DNA of 64,000 nucleotides from Paenilisteria newyorkensis (GCF_000766145.1 NZ_JNFB01000006.1:27542-91541); one strand, 5' to 3'. Counted from the first letter of the stretch, positions 8,048 to 19,982 are shown. A program made the numbers and translations. The notes: generated from the sequence alone by a model not told the origin.

Positions 8048-8722
8048 TTAGAAATAGCCTTCTTGCTTTAAACTTGTGAACGTATTATTGCCAATTATGA
8101 TGTGATCGATTAATGGAATTCCTAGTAAATCCCCAGCTTTTTTTAGCCGTTTTGTCACAGTGATGTCTTGACTTGACGGACTCGCATCACCTGAAGGATG
8201 GTTATGAAAACACATGACGCTTGCCGCAGAATACTTCATTGCCTGTTTGAAAATTTCTCTTGGATGAACCACGCTACTATTTAAACTTCCAATAAATATC
8301 GTCTCTCGGTGGACTAATCTGTTCCTAGTACTCAAAAAAACGCAGTGAAAATGCTCTTGTGACAGCATGCTCATTTCTTGCATCACTAAATCTGCACCAT
8401 CTTGTGGCCCTCTAATTACTGGACATGTATTTACCTTTTGTTGTCCTATCCGCTTACTAATCTCAATTGCAGCCAGTACTTTCGCAGCTTTAGCAAGACC
8501 GATCCCATTTATTTCTGTTAACTCTTGCAAGGTTGCTTCTCTCATATCTGCTATCTCTGAATACTTTGCAATTACTTTGTTAGCCAAATCTACGACAGAC
8601 TCCGTTCGACTACCCGTTTCAAGAATAATCGCGAACAATTCAATGTTAGATAGACTCGATACTCCTTTTTTTTGGAGTCGTTCACGAGGCTTTTCTGTGT
8701 CAGACATCTCTCTTATAAACAT
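8048..8722 (-). CDS. radC: JAB/MPN-domain protein RadC
   Basis: 224 residues. An N-terminal helix-hairpin-helix region (LTEINGIGLAKAAKVLAAIE, residues about 65-85) and a C-terminal MPN+ (JAB) domain with the metal-binding HNHPSGDASPSSQD motif. Historically linked to DNA repair, but the role is unsettled; the MPN+ motif suggests a metal-dependent hydrolase. It lies between mreB and comC, a common place in Firmicutes. Identity is secure, function is not. Confidence 0.93.
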   Translation of the reverse strand: MFIREMSDTEKPRERLQKKGVSSLSNIELFAIILETGSRTESVVDLANKVIAKYSEIADMREATLQELTEINGIGLAKAAKVLAAIEISKRIGQQKVNTCPVIRGPQDGADLVMQEMSMLSQEHFHCVFLSTRNRLVHRETIFIGSLNSSVVHPREIFKQAMKYSAASVMCFHNHPSGDASPSSQDITVTKRLKKAGDLLGIPLIDHIIIGNNTFTSLKQEGYF

Positions 8723-8737
8723 GTGCTTCTCCTCCTT

Positions 8738-9481
8738 TTAATTATACAGAACAAACTCCCAGAAAAAATCATTGACAAATGGACATAGCAAAAAACCAAT
8801 CAGTATAAACGGAACAAATGGTATTCGCTTCTTTCTCATCCCTCTCTGAAATATAGTGACTATCCCAATTAAAATGGCTCCAGAGAACACGGCAATAATA
8901 AAGATAAATAAAGCTTCCTTCAAACTCAATAAAAAACAAAGCAATATTAGTAATTTTATATCTCCAAAGCCAAAGCCCTTTCTAACAAATAAATATATCC
9001 CAACAAACACTGCTGTGCCTATGATTAATTGGTACATATGTTGCAAAAGAACAGAGAAATCAATATACCCGTAATAGCTGGCACAACTAAAAAAGTAAAC
9101 AAATAAAAACATGTTTGGTATATGCAAATAATATACATCGCTCACATACAGGATTAGTAATAGCGAAAATATAAAAATATAGAGATAAAATGAGCTTTCA
9201 AATCCATATACACTGTAGAGAATGCAGACAAATATAGGCGATAGTATTTCCACGATAAAGTAACTCCAACTCATAGGCTGATTGCAACACCCCGTACGCC
9301 CTTTGAGAAGGACAAACGAAGCAATAGGCAACATACGGGTGAGCTGTAGCTTTTCCCCGCAATAATCACATTCCGAAGATATTCTACGTAAAAATGGCTT
9401 TCGTAATGGATAATTCATGCCCACAACATGTAAAAAGGATGCTAAGACTAAGCTATAGACAGATAAGATAAAATAAATCAT
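8738..9481 (-). CDS. comC: Type IV prepilin peptidase ComC
   Basis: 247 residues from ATG 9481 (GGAGG six bases upstream). Polytopic A24-family aspartyl protease: N-terminal cytoplasmic cysteine region (CDYCG and later GCC), then several membrane helices, with the catalytic aspartates in YVSDVYYLHIPN and the signature FGFGDIK. ComC cleaves and methylates competence pseudopilins such as ComGC. The second cysteine pair is CC rather than the usual CxxC. Natural competence in Listeria is poorly expressed, but ComC is intact here. Confidence 0.93.
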   Translation of the reverse strand: MIYFILSVYSLVLASFLHVVGMNYPLRKPFLRRISSECDYCGEKLQLTRMLPIASFVLLKGRTGCCNQPMSWSYFIVEILSPIFVCILYSVYGFESSFYLYIFIFSLLLILYVSDVYYLHIPNMFLFVYFFSCASYYGYIDFSVLLQHMYQLIIGTAVFVGIYLFVRKGFGFGDIKLLILLCFLLSLKEALFIFIIAVFSGAILIGIVTIFQRGMRKKRIPFVPFILIGFLLCPFVNDFFWEFVLYN

Positions 9482-9507
9482 GCGACACCTCCAACTTCTT
9501 GGACACA

Positions 9508-9536
9508 AATATAGCATGATAAAATTTGACTGTCAT
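9508..9536 (-). promoter_or_regulatory. comC promoter candidate
   Basis: ATGACA (9536-9531), 17-bp spacer, TATATT (9513-9508), about 27 bp before the comC start codon. Two mismatches in total to the sigma-A consensus. Confidence 0.6.
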
Positions 9537-9680
9537 ATTGCCAAAATAGTTTTTTCATGTAGAATTGTAGCTAAAAATACAGATTTAGCCTAAGAACAAA
9601 ATACGATTTTCGAGAAAAAAAGAAGCCCAAAATACTTTTATGTACAATTTACACGCATCAAAAATAATTATAAAATAACA

Positions 9681-9705
9681 AAAAAGACCCTTTAACTAGA
9701 GTCTC
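9681..9705 (-). terminator. Terminator after folC
   Basis: AGACTC (9705-9700) pairs with GGGTCT (9691-9686) and is followed by six T residues. It separates folC from comC. Confidence 0.75.
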
Positions 9706-9712
9706 CCTTGTC

Positions 9713-11005
9713 TTAATAATGCAATAGTACTTTCCTAACTTCTGAGATAAAGTAGAGCGAACCTGTAACTAAGATGACCTCTTCTTCTCTTCTAGCTATC
9801 CAGTTACTAAGCATATCCTCCCAGTTCTCAACGGAAATAATATTATTGGCAATCGCGATTTGCTCTATCTCACCTTTAGTCAGTGCTCGAGGATAATCAA
9901 ATGTGGTAAGGTAAATCTGTACATTTTCGATATCGTTTAGCAAAGAAATCATCTCAGTAAATTCTTTATCTTTCATTGCCGTGAACAGCACCTTTACAGG
10001 AACACTTTTGAATTTTTTTGCTGATTGGACCAATACTTTCATTCCTTCAAGGTTATGCGCGCCGTCTAAAAACACGATTGGATTATCATGTATTTGCTCC
10101 ATCCGACCAGGCCATTTTGCTATTTTTAAACCATTTTTGATATTCTCATCTGTCATACTAAATTGTTGCTCTTTAAGTAATTCTGCTACCCTTATCGCAA
10201 CTGCAGCATTATTTAATTGATGATCACCTATCAACCCGACCTCTATCTCCAGTATTTTTCGATTTGCCAGTTGATAAGTAAATAGTCCATCTGCCTGCTT
10301 CTGTGAAAAGAAATCAGTCCCTAGTTGGTATAGACCAGATTGACATTCCTTTGCTTTTACCGCGTACAATGCACGTATTTCTGGCTGTATCACACCGCTC
10401 ACAATGGGGATCTGCCTTTTGAAAATACCCGCTTTTTCCATGGCGATACTTTGAAGTGAATTACCTAGAAATTCCATGTGATCCATACCTATCGTTGTAA
10501 CAACAGAGACTAATGGTGTAATGACATTCGTGGAATCCAATCTACCTCCTAATCCGACTTCTATAACGCCAATATCGATGGTGTCATAATCAGCAAAATA
10601 AAGAAACATCATAGTCGTAATAATTTCAAATTCAGATGGATGACCCATCTCAGTTTGAGCTAGCTCGTCAGCCAGAGGTTTTATTCGATCACATAGTAGG
10701 ACAATTTTTTCATCTTCAATAGGTTTACCATTGACACTAATTCGTTCGTTAAAGGTCTCGATATAAGGCGATGTGAACGTGCCAACCCGATATCCAGATT
10801 GTTCCAAAATATTACGAAGAAAAGTTAATGTTGATCCTTTTCCATTTGTTCCAGCAATGTGTACCCACTTATTTTTATTTTCTGGATTATCCAGCTTAGC
10901 AAGCATCCACTCCATCCGCATAAGTCCTGGCTTAATTCCCATACGTAGTGTTCCGTGTATCCATTCTAAAGCCTCTGTATAGCTTTTAAAACTCATATGC
11001 GCCAT
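9713..11005 (-). CDS. folC: Folylpolyglutamate/dihydrofolate synthase
   Basis: 430 residues, Mur-ligase fold. The ATP-binding P-loop VHIAGTNGKGSTLTFL lies near residue 50, followed by TFTSPYIETFNERI and the domain-joining LDGAHNLEGM near residue 325. FolC adds glutamate to dihydropteroate and to reduced folates, keeping them in the cell. It follows valS after a terminator hairpin, the usual Firmicutes order. The ATG at 11005 has GGGGAGAG close upstream; the ATG three codons in is also possible. Confidence 0.95.
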   Translation of the reverse strand: MAHMSFKSYTEALEWIHGTLRMGIKPGLMRMEWMLAKLDNPENKNKWVHIAGTNGKGSTLTFLRNILEQSGYRVGTFTSPYIETFNERISVNGKPIEDEKIVLLCDRIKPLADELAQTEMGHPSEFEIITTMMFLYFADYDTIDIGVIEVGLGGRLDSTNVITPLVSVVTTIGMDHMEFLGNSLQSIAMEKAGIFKRQIPIVSGVIQPEIRALYAVKAKECQSGLYQLGTDFFSQKQADGLFTYQLANRKILEIEVGLIGDHQLNNAAVAIRVAELLKEQQFSMTDENIKNGLKIAKWPGRMEQIHDNPIVFLDGAHNLEGMKVLVQSAKKFKSVPVKVLFTAMKDKEFTEMISLLNDIENVQIYLTTFDYPRALTKGEIEQIAIANNIISVENWEDMLSNWIARREEEVILVTGSLYFISEVRKVLLHY

Positions 11006-11019
11006 CTCTCCCCTATACT

Positions 11020-11061
11020 AAAAATCAGACCTCCTGCAAAAATACGTACACAGAAGGTCTG
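11020..11061 (-). terminator. Terminator after valS
   Basis: CAGACCTTCTG (11061-11051) pairs with CAGGAGGTCTG (11036-11026) over 11 bp with one G-U pair, then ATTTTT. It lies between valS and folC. Confidence 0.8.
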
Positions 11062-11072
11062 AAATAGTTCAT

Positions 11073-13715
11073 TTAGTTATTTTTCAATGAATTAATTCTT
11101 TCTTCGACCAATAGTTTTTTCTCCATATAGTCTTTTTCTTTCGCTCGCTCTTCTTCAATGACATTGGCCGGTGCTTTTGCCATGAATTTCTCGTTTGATA
11201 GCTTTCCTTGTACACGTGAAACTTCTTTTTTCCATTTTGATAACTCTTTTTCTAATCGAGCAATCTCTTCATCCATGTTGATAAGCCCTTCAAGTGGCAA
11301 GTATATCTCCGCCCCAGAAACTACGGCTGTCATTGCGGTTTTCGAAGGCTCTAAATCAAATGAAATCGTAGTCGTCTCAGGATTACAGAAGCGCTCAATA
11401 TAAGAAATATTTTTCTCTAAGATAGCTTTATGTGTTTCTGTTTTCGGTTTTAGTTGTAATTCAATTTGCTTGCTAAGCGGAGTGTTCACTTCTGCGCGGA
11501 TGTTACGAACTGCTCGGATAACTTCCACAAGTAGCTTCATTGAGTCCGCTGCTTCTTTATCCACTTGCTTCTCATTTACTTTTGGCCAATCTGCAATGGT
11601 GATGGACGCCCCTTCATGAGGTAAGTTTTGCCAAATTTCTTCTGTTACGAATGGCATGAATGGGTGTAGTAATCGCATCGTATTATCCAACACATACGCT
11701 AGAACAGATCTGGTTGTTTTCTTCGCCTCTAAATCATCGCCGTACAGGGATATTTTTGCAATTTCGATGTACCAGTCACAAAACTCATCCCAAATAAAAT
11801 TATAAAGCGTTCGACCTACTTCGCCAAATTCGTATTTTTCCGCAAGGTTAGTCACCGTTTCAATCGTTTCATTAAGTCGCGTCAGTATCCACTTGTCACT
11901 CACTTCTGTCACGTTTGATAAGTCGATAGCTTCGTATTTCATGCCTTCCATGTTCATCAACGCAAAACGGGAAGCGTTCCAAATTTTATTAATGAAATTC
12001 CAAGTTGATTCTACTTTTTCAAAGCTAAATTTCAAATCTTGACCTGGCGCGGTTCCTGTCGATAGCGTATAGCGTAGAGAATCTGCACCGTATTTCTCAA
12101 CCACTTCTATTGGGTCAACACCATTTCCGAGTGATTTAGACATCTTTTTACCATCTGCATCTCTGACTAAACCGTGTATCAGTGTATCTTTAAAGGGCCT
12201 TGTATCCGTAAATTCCACTGATTGGAAAATCATTCTAGATACCCAGAAAAAGATAATGTCATATCCGGTTACAAGCGTACTCGTTGGGAAAAACTTTTGA
12301 AAATCCGGATTTTCCTCATCTGGCCATCCCATTGTTGAAAAAGGCCATAGTGCAGAGCTGAACCAAGTATCAAGTACATCTTCGTCCTGATTCCAGTTCT
12401 CAATGTCTGCGGGCGCATTTTCTCCCACATAGAGTTCACCAGTTTCTTTATGGTACCAAGCAGGAATTCTGTGCCCCCACCATAGCTGACGAGAAATACA
12501 CCAATCGTGAATGTTCTCCATCCAAGAAAGATATGTTTTTTCGAAACGCTCAGGTATGAAGTTTATTTTTTCATCTTGATTTTCTTGTAATTTCACTGCT
12601 TGCTCTGCTAAGGGTTGCATTTTTACAAACCACTGCATGGATAAATAAGGTTCAACAACAGCTCCTGTACGTTCTGAATGCCCCACAGAATGAAGATGTG
12701 GCTCTTGTTTAATGAATAGCCCCAGTTCCTTAAAGTCTTCGATAATAGCTTTTCTCGCTTCAAACCGGTCCATACCATTATATTTTCCTGATGCTTCGTT
12801 CATTGTTGCATCCTCATTCATTACGATAACGCGGGGTAAATCATGGCGATTACCGACTTCAAAATCGTTAGGATCGTGTGCTGGCGTAATTTTTACAACG
12901 CCAGAGCCGAATTCGCGTTCCACATAGTCATCTGCAACAATTGGAATTTCTCGGCCAATGATTGGTAGTGTGATAGTTTTTCCGATGAATGATTGGTAGC
13001 GCTCATCTTTAGGATGAACGGCAACCGCTGTGTCTCCTGGAATTGTCTCCGGTCTTGTCGTTGCAACCTCAAGGAAGCCCGAACCATCTGTTAAAGGATA
13101 TTTCAAATGATAGAATTGACCTTCCACGTCTTGGTGGATAACCTCGATATCTGATAGGGCTGTTTTAGCAACGGGATCCCAGTTAATAATGTATTGACCG
13201 CGGTAAATCAGATCTTTTTCGTATAGTGAAACAAAAACTTTTTTTACTGCATCAGATAGACCTTCGTCCAATGTAAATCTCTCTCTAGAGTAATCTAACC
13301 CTAAGCCGATTTTCTTCCACTGCTCTCTAATGAATGTAGCGTATTCTTCTTTCCAATCCCAAGCTTTGGATAGAAACTTCTCTCGACCAAGATCATAGCG
13401 AGAGATATCGCTTTCGCGCAGTTTAGCTTCCACTTTTGCCTGTGTAGCGATGCCGGCGTGGTCCATTCCCGGAAGATAAAGCGTGTCATACCCTTGCATC
13501 CGTTTCATTCGTGTTAGGATATCTTGTAATGTCGTATCCCATGCATGACCTAGATGTAATTTTCCTGTGACATTGGGCGGTGGGATAACAACGGAGTACG
13601 CGGGTTTATCATTTTTACCGTCCGCTTTAAAAAATTCTTGCTCAATCCACCAGTCGTATCTATTTTTTTCGATATCTTGCGGGTTATATTTGGTTGGCAT
13701 ATTCAGTTCAGTCAT
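11073..13715 (-). CDS. valS: Valine-tRNA ligase
   Basis: 880 residues from ATG 13715 (GGGGGA upstream). Class I synthetase: [15 protein letters not shown] holds the HIGH motif (HLGH), and KMSKSLGN holds KMSKS. The editing (CP1) domain is present ([17 protein letters not shown]). A C-terminal coiled coil (residues about 815-880, charged helices) is typical of ValRS. The open frame continues 41 codons further upstream, but that part lies in the T-box leader and is not translated. Expression is controlled by the valine T-box upstream. Confidence 0.97.
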   Translation of the reverse strand: MTELNMPTKYNPQDIEKNRYDWWIEQEFFKADGKNDKPAYSVVIPPPNVTGKLHLGHAWDTTLQDILTRMKRMQGYDTLYLPGMDHAGIATQAKVEAKLRESDISRYDLGREKFLSKAWDWKEEYATFIREQWKKIGLGLDYSRERFTLDEGLSDAVKKVFVSLYEKDLIYRGQYIINWDPVAKTALSDIEVIHQDVEGQFYHLKYPLTDGSGFLEVATTRPETIPGDTAVAVHPKDERYQSFIGKTITLPIIGREIPIVADDYVEREFGSGVVKITPAHDPNDFEVGNRHDLPRVIVMNEDATMNEASGKYNGMDRFEARKAIIEDFKELGLFIKQEPHLHSVGHSERTGAVVEPYLSMQWFVKMQPLAEQAVKLQENQDEKINFIPERFEKTYLSWMENIHDWCISRQLWWGHRIPAWYHKETGELYVGENAPADIENWNQDEDVLDTWFSSALWPFSTMGWPDEENPDFQKFFPTSTLVTGYDIIFFWVSRMIFQSVEFTDTRPFKDTLIHGLVRDADGKKMSKSLGNGVDPIEVVEKYGADSLRYTLSTGTAPGQDLKFSFEKVESTWNFINKIWNASRFALMNMEGMKYEAIDLSNVTEVSDKWILTRLNETIETVTNLAEKYEFGEVGRTLYNFIWDEFCDWYIEIAKISLYGDDLEAKKTTRSVLAYVLDNTMRLLHPFMPFVTEEIWQNLPHEGASITIADWPKVNEKQVDKEAADSMKLLVEVIRAVRNIRAEVNTPLSKQIELQLKPKTETHKAILEKNISYIERFCNPETTTISFDLEPSKTAMTAVVSGAEIYLPLEGLINMDEEIARLEKELSKWKKEVSRVQGKLSNEKFMAKAPANVIEEERAKEKDYMEKKLLVEERINSLKNN

Positions 13716-13758
13716 TGTTTTTCCCCCTATAAATTGATTTTCAGCATTTTTGAAGCAC

Positions 13759-14012
13759 AAAAAAACTCCTCTCATCCATAAAGGACGAAAAGAGTATTTT
13801 CCGCGGTACCACCTTTTTACCGTACACAAAACCGGCACTTCATTAATTTAACGAGAGAAAGTTTCCCGATATCCCTTACTCTTTTTTCAGGGATACTGCT
13901 CAGAGGCTACGTTCGAATACTTTTCTTAGAGACTCGCACCAGCCGTCTCCTCTCTGTAGTAAGAAAAAATATTCTACTCTTCCTCATCCTTGCATTTACG
14001 AATATTTAGATT
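13759..14012 (-). promoter_or_regulatory. T-box riboswitch of valS (specifier GUA)
   Basis: The minus strand has the T-box antiterminator core AGGTGGTACCGCGG (13814-13801) followed by a terminator (13795-13765 plus seven T residues). The Stem I specifier region reads GAAC-GTA-GCCTCTGAG, so the specifier codon is GUA (13910-13908), valine. Uncharged tRNA-Val would stabilise the antiterminator and switch valS on. The specifier agrees with the gene. Confidence 0.92.
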
Positions 14013-14018
14013 GGATTT

Positions 14019-14047
14019 ATTGTATCAAATAAACGCAGAAACGTCAA
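14019..14047 (-). promoter_or_regulatory. valS promoter
   Basis: TTGACG (14047-14042), 17-bp spacer, TACAAT (14024-14019). The -35 box contains the TGA stop of hemL, so the promoter starts inside the end of the heme operon. Confidence 0.8.
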
Positions 14048-15330
14048 CGCAGTGCCTTCATAGCTGCTTCCATTGCTTCTAGTGTTTTTGCGATTTCTAC
14101 ATCTGTGTGTTCCGTTGAGATAAACAAGCCTTCATATTGAGAAGGTGGTAAGAAAACCCCATTATTGAGCATTTCTCGGTAGTAGTTAGAGAAATAAGTC
14201 AGATCCGATGTTTTTGCAGTGTCGTAATTTGTTACTTTTTGATTGGTGAAGAAAAAGCCGAACATGGAACCTGCTCTGTTGATAGAAAGTGGGACTTCAT
14301 ATTGCTTCGATAATACTTCTAGCCCCTCTTCCAGCTGATCTATCAGAGCTCTAAACGCATCATAGTGATGTGGTGTTAATTGTTTTAGTGTGGCATAGCC
14401 TGCGTTCATTGCTACCGGGTTTCCTGATAATGTTCCTGCTTGATAAATAGAACCTGCTGGGGCAATGTGTTCCATAATTTCTTTTTTCCCGCCGTAAGCG
14501 CCGACTGGTAGCCCACCACCGATTACTTTTCCAAGACAAGTGATATCAGGCGTGACAACATAAAGACCTTGTGCGCTATAAAAATCAACGCGGAAACCCG
14601 TCATGACTTCATCAAAAATCAGAAGGCTTTCATACTGAGTCGTCACTTCGCGTAGCCCTTCTAGGAATCCTTCGATTGGAGGCACAACGCCCATATTTCC
14701 TGCTACTGGCTCCACGATGACAGCTGCTATTTCTGCACCATATTTTTCGAAGACGAACTTTACGCTTTCTAAGTCATTGTATGGAACAGCTATGGTATCA
14801 GCAGCAAGTCCTGGCGTGACTCCTGGGGAATCTGGCAAGCCAAGCGTTGCAACGCCTGATCCTGCTTTTATTAGCAAGGAATCGCCGTGGCCGTGATAGC
14901 TTCCTTCGAATTTCACTATCTTATTTCTTTTGGTATAGCCTCTTGCTAATCGAATGGCGCTCATTGTTGCTTCTGTTCCTGAGGATACCATGCGAACCAT
15001 TTCTACAGATGGGACACGTTCTACGACAAGTTTTGCTAGTTCGGTTTCGATTTCTGTCGGTGTTCCGAAGCTCGTCCCTTTCATAGCGGCATCGGTAACT
15101 GCTTTTATAACGCCTTCGTTCGCATGACCTAGAATTAAAGGCCCCCAAGATAGGACGTAATCGATATATTTATTGCCGTCGATATCGGTTAAATAAGCGC
15201 CTTTTCCATGCTCCATAAAAACAGGATTCGCGTTTACTGATTTAAATGCACGAACTGGACTATTAACACCGCCTGGCAATATTTTTTCTGCTTCTTTAAA
15301 GGCTTTGATTGAGTTTGTATATTTATTCAT
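14044..15330 (-). CDS. hemL: Glutamate-1-semialdehyde 2,1-aminomutase
   Basis: 428 residues, class III PLP aminotransferase. [13 protein letters not shown] N-terminal region, YHGHGDSLL, the aspartate of [13 protein letters not shown] that pairs with the PLP nitrogen, and the Schiff-base lysine in [15 protein letters not shown]. It converts GSA to 5-aminolevulinate, the last step of the C5 pathway. The ATG is immediately after the hemB stop. Last gene of the hemACDBL operon. Confidence 0.96.
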   Translation of the reverse strand: MNKYTNSIKAFKEAEKILPGGVNSPVRAFKSVNANPVFMEHGKGAYLTDIDGNKYIDYVLSWGPLILGHANEGVIKAVTDAAMKGTSFGTPTEIETELAKLVVERVPSVEMVRMVSSGTEATMSAIRLARGYTKRNKIVKFEGSYHGHGDSLLIKAGSGVATLGLPDSPGVTPGLAADTIAVPYNDLESVKFVFEKYGAEIAAVIVEPVAGNMGVVPPIEGFLEGLREVTTQYESLLIFDEVMTGFRVDFYSAQGLYVVTPDITCLGKVIGGGLPVGAYGGKKEIMEHIAPAGSIYQAGTLSGNPVAMNAGYATLKQLTPHHYDAFRALIDQLEEGLEVLSKQYEVPLSINRAGSMFGFFFTNQKVTNYDTAKTSDLTYFSNYYREMLNNGVFLPPSQYEGLFISTEHTDVEIAKTLEAMEAAMKALR

Positions 15331-16317
15331 CTAAGCATCTCCTTTTAGATAGAGGGCAACGTCTTTGGCGAAATAAGTAATAATCAGACTCACGCCAGCA
15401 CGCTTCATACTCGTCAGCATTTCCATCACAATTCGCTCTTCATCGATCCAACCGTTGGCGCTCGCAGCTTTTACCATCGCGTACTCGCCACTTACATTGT
15501 AGGCCACGACGGGAAGATTCGTTTGATTGCGCACATCTCTGATAATATCGAGGTAGGAAAGGGACGGTTTGACAATCAGGAAATCCGCGCCTTCTTGTTC
15601 ATCACTTTTTGCTTCGCGCAACGCTTCAAGTCTATTAGCGGGATCCATTTGGTAGGTTTTTCGATCACCGAATTGAGGTGCACTATTCGCTGCATCACGG
15701 AAAGGACCATAAAAAGCGGAGGCATATTTCACAGCATAAGACATAATCGGGATATCTTGATAGCCTGCTTCATCTAGACCTTCACGAATAACTTGCACAA
15801 AGCCGTCCATCATATTGGAGGGGGCAATGATATTGGCACCAGCTTTTGCTTGGCTAACTGCTGTTTGTTTGAGCAGTTCTAACGATGCGTCGTTTTTTAC
15901 TTCGCCATTTTTAATCACACCGCAATGTCCATGATCTGTGAATTCGCAAAGGCATGTATCTGCAATAACAATCATTTCTGGAGCTAATTTTTTCACTAAT
16001 CGCGTGGCTTCTTGAACAATTCCATGGTCGTGATATGCGCCTGTTCCTACGTCGTCTTTATCGTCAGGGAGCCCGAACAAGATGATTGCTTTGATACCTA
16101 ACTTGGTAAGCTCTTCAATTTCAGCCTCCAATTCATGTAAAGGGAATTGGAAAACGCCAGGCATGGAGCTCACTTCTGTTTTGGCCTCTTTACCTTCTTT
16201 TACAAAAATAGGATAAATCAGATCATCGGTATGTAAAACCGTTTCGCGAACAAGGTCGCGCATTGCGGCACTGCTCCGCAAGCGCCGATGTCTATCAAAA
16301 TTTGGACTCATTGTCAT
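15331..16317 (-). CDS. hemB: Delta-aminolevulinic acid dehydratase
   Basis: 328 residues. It joins two 5-aminolevulinate molecules to porphobilinogen. The two active-site lysines lie in [15 protein letters not shown] and [14 protein letters not shown] cysteine cluster ([15 protein letters not shown]) indicates a catalytic zinc. The start ATG at 16317 overlaps the hemD stop (ATGA) and has AAGGAG six bases upstream; an ATG nine codons further up lacks a site. Confidence 0.96.
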   Translation of the reverse strand: MTMSPNFDRHRRLRSSAAMRDLVRETVLHTDDLIYPIFVKEGKEAKTEVSSMPGVFQFPLHELEAEIEELTKLGIKAIILFGLPDDKDDVGTGAYHDHGIVQEATRLVKKLAPEMIVIADTCLCEFTDHGHCGVIKNGEVKNDASLELLKQTAVSQAKAGANIIAPSNMMDGFVQVIREGLDEAGYQDIPIMSYAVKYASAFYGPFRDAANSAPQFGDRKTYQMDPANRLEALREAKSDEQEGADFLIVKPSLSYLDIIRDVRNQTNLPVVAYNVSGEYAMVKAASANGWIDEERIVMEMLTSMKRAGVSLIITYFAKDVALYLKGDA

Positions 16318-17021
16318 ATCTCTCCTTCTATTAATAATTCGCATATTTGTTGCATTGTATAGTTATCTGGCTCATATGCGACCGAAAAACCAGATTTTTT
16401 AATCGCCTCGGTTGTTACTGGGCCGATGGATGCGATTTTTAAAGATTTGATATCTCCGGTATAGCTTTTCAGAAAATGGCGCCATGCAGAAGGGCTAGCA
16501 AATATCGCGATATCGATGGGCTGGTAATGCATAACCGATTGTAACTGATTGATAGATTCTTCTGGAAAACCAGTTTCATAAATCACGCTTTCTTTGACTA
16601 AATGCCCTGATTGAGCGAAGCGTTTCGCAATTTCATCACGCGCGATATTGCTTTTTGGAAGGAAAATAAGTTGCGATACTAAACCAAGCGCTAGCCATTC
16701 TTCAATAAACACATCCGTTGTAAATAATGACGGATGAAAATGAGGCGAGTAACCGTATAAAGCAAGTGCCTCCGTTGTTTTCTCACCGATCACTGCTATT
16801 TTTATTTTTTTAGGGATTACTGCTTGTTGCTCAAAAAAATAACGAACTGTGTTTGCACTTGTGAATATAATCCAATCGTATTCGTCTAAAACCTCGTCGC
16901 ACGGGTGTGGCCTAGTCTCAATCATCGGAACTGCCGAAGCACGAAACCCTGCGCTTTCCAACACATCTAGCCAAGGCATATTTTTCGAAGCTTCACGTGT
17001 TAATAAAACGTGTTTAGACAT
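16314..17021 (-). CDS. hemD: Uroporphyrinogen-III synthase
   Basis: 235 residues. This poorly conserved family has two alternating domains; here the motifs [12 protein letters not shown] and [16 protein letters not shown] are visible. It closes hydroxymethylbilane with inversion of ring D. The gene overlaps hemC by eight bases and hemB by four, so the whole operon is translationally coupled. The call rests on these motifs and the context. Confidence 0.93.
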   Translation of the reverse strand: MSKHVLLTREASKNMPWLDVLESAGFRASAVPMIETRPHPCDEVLDEYDWIIFTSANTVRYFFEQQAVIPKKIKIAVIGEKTTEALALYGYSPHFHPSLFTTDVFIEEWLALGLVSQLIFLPKSNIARDEIAKRFAQSGHLVKESVIYETGFPEESINQLQSVMHYQPIDIAIFASPSAWRHFLKSYTGDIKSLKIASIGPVTTEAIKKSGFSVAYEPDNYTMQQICELLIEGEI

Positions 17022-17946
17022 TATCTCTTAATCCTTGAATAACCTCTTTAGCACCAAGTTGGATAAGCTGATCCGCTACACTTAAACCAAGCGCCTTAGG
17101 GTCTTCTCCCTGTTCTGTAATTTGATAAAATAACTTGCCATCAACAGAACTAACCAGACCTTTTAACTCTAAAGAACCATCTTTTACAGTCGCGTGACCA
17201 GCAATTGGAATTTCACAACCGCCATCTAATGCTTTTAAAAGTGTGCGTTCTGCTGTTACGGCAAGGTTTGTTCCCTCATCATTCAATAGTGCGAGCATCT
17301 CTTTGACAACGGTATCATCTGCGCGACACTCAATCGCAAGTGCTCCCTGTCCAACAGCTGGTAAACAAATCGATTCATCCAAGAAAGCATAACCTTGCTC
17401 CAGCTTATCTAGCCAATCCATGCGTTTCAATCCAGCAACTGCTAGCACGATTGCGTCAAAATCCTCTTCCCGCAACTTCCTAAGCCTTGTATCAATATTC
17501 CCGCGAATGGGCTTAATGTTTAAATCTGGTCGTACATGCAATAATTGCGCAGCACGTCGCAAACTACTTGTCCCAATGACAGCACCATTAGCCAAACTAT
17601 CTAAGCTATTTCCCTGCTTAAAAATAAGGCAGTCCAGTGGATTCTCACGTTTTGGAATGGCACCAATCATTAGTCCACCGGCTAGCTCAGATGGGACATC
17701 TTTCATACTATGTACAGCGAAATCAATTCGCTTTGCAATCAGCGCATCTTCTACTTCCGACACAAAAAGGCCCTTGCCACCAACTTTGCTCAATGTAACA
17801 TCTAAAATACGATCGCCTTTTGTCACAATTTCCTCAATCTCAAAACTTATTTCTGGAAATTGTTCTTGAAGTTTTGCAATCACCCATTTTGTCTGCGTTA
17901 AAGCTAGTTGGCTGCGTCTTGAACCAACAATAATTTTTCGAGTCAT
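17014..17946 (-). CDS. hemC: Porphobilinogen deaminase
   Basis: 310 residues. [14 protein letters not shown]-terminus, [11 protein letters not shown], the arginine-rich [11 protein letters not shown] and [11 protein letters not shown], and the dipyrromethane-attaching cysteine in [13 protein letters not shown]. It polymerises four porphobilinogens into hydroxymethylbilane. The start overlaps the hemA stop as ATGA. All key residues are present. Confidence 0.97.
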   Translation of the reverse strand: MTRKIIVGSRRSQLALTQTKWVIAKLQEQFPEISFEIEEIVTKGDRILDVTLSKVGGKGLFVSEVEDALIAKRIDFAVHSMKDVPSELAGGLMIGAIPKRENPLDCLIFKQGNSLDSLANGAVIGTSSLRRAAQLLHVRPDLNIKPIRGNIDTRLRKLREEDFDAIVLAVAGLKRMDWLDKLEQGYAFLDESICLPAVGQGALAIECRADDTVVKEMLALLNDEGTNLAVTAERTLLKALDGGCEIPIAGHATVKDGSLELKGLVSSVDGKLFYQITEQGEDPKALGLSVADQLIQLGAKEVIQGLRDNV

Positions 17947-19241
17947 GCTTTTTCACCAACTTTTTCTTTAGTTATTTCTATCGTTTCTTCTGTTTTTTGA
18001 AGGTCAAATATATTTTGGAAAACTTCAATGTCATGCGCGGCATCTGCACTTGTTGCCATCTCTTTTAATTCAGAAATTGGATGTTTCAGTAACTGATTAA
18101 TGATACTCTTCATGTGTTTACCGACAATGACTTGTTCCCGATCTGATAGGTTTGGCAATTTATTCGAAAGACTCTGCATCGTTTCTGCTTGTAATGCCAA
18201 CGCTTTTTCACGTAGATCTTTAATGATTGGAACAACGCCGAGCTGTTTCTCCCATTCATAAAAATTCACGCAAGCTTCTTCAATTTGTGCTTCGATTTCG
18301 ATGACCATTGCTTGCCGTTGTTGTGTGTTTTCTTGGATGACATCACCTAAGTCGTCAATGTCAAACAACGTCACATTGGGAATCTCTGCACATGTCGCTT
18401 CAACGTTTCGCGGTAAAGCAATATCTATAATGACAAGCGCTTTTTCACGCTCAGCTATCATATTTTGGGTGATGATTGGTGTCGTTGCTGATGTGGAAGT
18501 AATGACAATGTCTGCATGCTTTAGTTGTTCGCTCAAGCTAGCGTAATCCGACCACTGGATACCTAACTTTTCTGCCACATCTTCCGCGCGCGCGCTCGTT
18601 CTATTTAACAGCGTGACATCAGCTATTTTGGCTCCAAGCATGTTCTGAATCGCTAGCACGCCCATTTTCCCAGCGCCGACAATGACTGTTTTCTTATTTG
18701 CAACATCCATACATGCTTTTTTCACGACTTCCACCGCGGCATAACTAATAGACACTGCATTTTCGTTGATTTTCATCGTATGGTGTACGTTTTTGGCGAA
18801 ATGAACTGACTCGCGGAATAGTTGATTTAAAATTGTTCCCGTTGTTCCGATTGTTTGCGCGCTTGTGAACGCGTCCTTGACCTGACCAAGAATCTGCGTT
18901 TCACCGATAATCAAAGAGTCCAAACCACTTGTGACGCGATACAGATGTTTCACGGCCTCTTCTTCTTCAAAAAACAGCAAATAAGGCTCCAAAATTTGCA
19001 TATCCATTTGGAACCAATTGGCTAAGAAACGCTTAATATAGTATCTTCCTGTATGGAGTTGATCCACCACAGCAAAAATTTCAGTACGGTTACATGTCGA
19101 TATAATAACATTTTCTAAAATACTTTTTTCTTGATGCAAGGAAACCAATGCCATTTCCTCTTCTTCTGGATTGAAAGCTAACCGTTCTCGTATTTCGATT
19201 GGCGCGCTTGTATGATTTAGACCGACAGAGAGAATGTACAT
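17943..19241 (-). CDS. hemA: Glutamyl-tRNA reductase
   Basis: 432 residues. It reduces Glu-tRNA(Glu) to glutamate-1-semialdehyde with NADPH, the committed step of heme synthesis. The catalytic Cys50 lies in [10 protein letters not shown]; the NADPH domain shows [12 protein letters not shown]; a C-terminal dimerisation helix follows. The ATG at 19241, with AAAGGGGG upstream, puts the cysteine at position 50 as in the family; a TTG one codon earlier is less likely. First gene of the hem operon. Confidence 0.96.
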   Translation of the reverse strand: MYILSVGLNHTSAPIEIRERLAFNPEEEEMALVSLHQEKSILENVIISTCNRTEIFAVVDQLHTGRYYIKRFLANWFQMDMQILEPYLLFFEEEEAVKHLYRVTSGLDSLIIGETQILGQVKDAFTSAQTIGTTGTILNQLFRESVHFAKNVHHTMKINENAVSISYAAVEVVKKACMDVANKKTVIVGAGKMGVLAIQNMLGAKIADVTLLNRTSARAEDVAEKLGIQWSDYASLSEQLKHADIVITSTSATTPIITQNMIAEREKALVIIDIALPRNVEATCAEIPNVTLFDIDDLGDVIQENTQQRQAMVIEIEAQIEEACVNFYEWEKQLGVVPIIKDLREKALALQAETMQSLSNKLPNLSDREQVIVGKHMKSIINQLLKHPISELKEMATSADAAHDIEVFQNIFDLQKTEETIEITKEKVGEKA

Positions 19242-19279
19242 CAATAAGCCCCCTTTTTACATTAATAAATTCAAGCTTC

Positions 19280-19308
19280 ATTCTATCACTTTTTAGAACG
19301 GGCGCCAA
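19280..19308 (-). promoter_or_regulatory. hemA operon promoter
   Basis: TTGGCG (19308-19303), 17-bp spacer, TAGAAT (19285-19280), about 40 bp before hemA. Confidence 0.65.
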
Positions 19309-19337
19309 CTTGTTCGCTTGTGAATAATCGCAACGAC

Positions 19338-19922
19338 TTACTGCATTGCTTCTTCAATTAATTTCCAAGCTTCTTCTTTGCCCATCTTTGTTTCAGAGGA
19401 AAACATCACAAAACCATCTTCTGGATCGAAATCTAGTGCTTCTTTCACTATTTTCATGTTTTTATGCCATTTGCTACGCGGAATTTTATCAGCTTTTGTA
19501 GCAATAACGATAGCTGGAATCTGATAGTATTTCAAAAATTCATACATGTTCCGGTCATCTTCGGTTGGCTTATGACGTAAATCTACAATCTGAATCACTG
19601 CTTTAAGAGGCGTTCTGCTCGTCATGTATGTTTCAATCATCTCGCCCCATTTTTGACGTTCCTTCTTAGAGACTTTGGCAAAACCGTATCCTGGAACATC
19701 GACGAAGAAAAAGGAATCTTCAATTTTATAAAAGTTCAATGTTTGCGTTTTCCCTGGTTTTTGCGAGATTCTGGCCATACTTTTACGGCGAATCATCGTG
19801 TTAATGAAAGAAGATTTCCCGACATTCGAACGACCTGCGAGCGCAAACTCTGGCAAACCGCCATCTGGATACTGCTCTTTCCAAACAGCACTTATTACAA
19901 GTTCTACATTATTTATATTCAT
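19338..19922 (-). CDS. engB: Ribosome biogenesis GTPase EngB (YsxC/YihA)
   Basis: 194 residues from ATG 19922 (AAAGGTGG upstream; a GTG three codons earlier is part of that site). TRAFAC GTPase with G1 [11 protein letters not shown]3 DVPGYGFA and G4 TKADK. It acts in late 50S subunit assembly and is essential in many Firmicutes. It lies between thrS and the hem operon. Confidence 0.96.
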   Translation of the reverse strand: MNINNVELVISAVWKEQYPDGGLPEFALAGRSNVGKSSFINTMIRRKSMARISQKPGKTQTLNFYKIEDSFFFVDVPGYGFAKVSKKERQKWGEMIETYMTSRTPLKAVIQIVDLRHKPTEDDRNMYEFLKYYQIPAIVIATKADKIPRSKWHKNMKIVKEALDFDPEDGFVMFSSETKMGKEEAWKLIEEAMQ

Positions 19923-19982
19923 AGTTTCCACCTTTATCTAAAATGATCTTTTTTAAGTATAACGGAATTATGCAAATTAAGC

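Noticed and set aside
13716..13838. N-terminal extension of valS
   Set aside because: Lies in the T-box terminator and antiterminator region; the ATG at 13715 has a proper RBS and family-like start.
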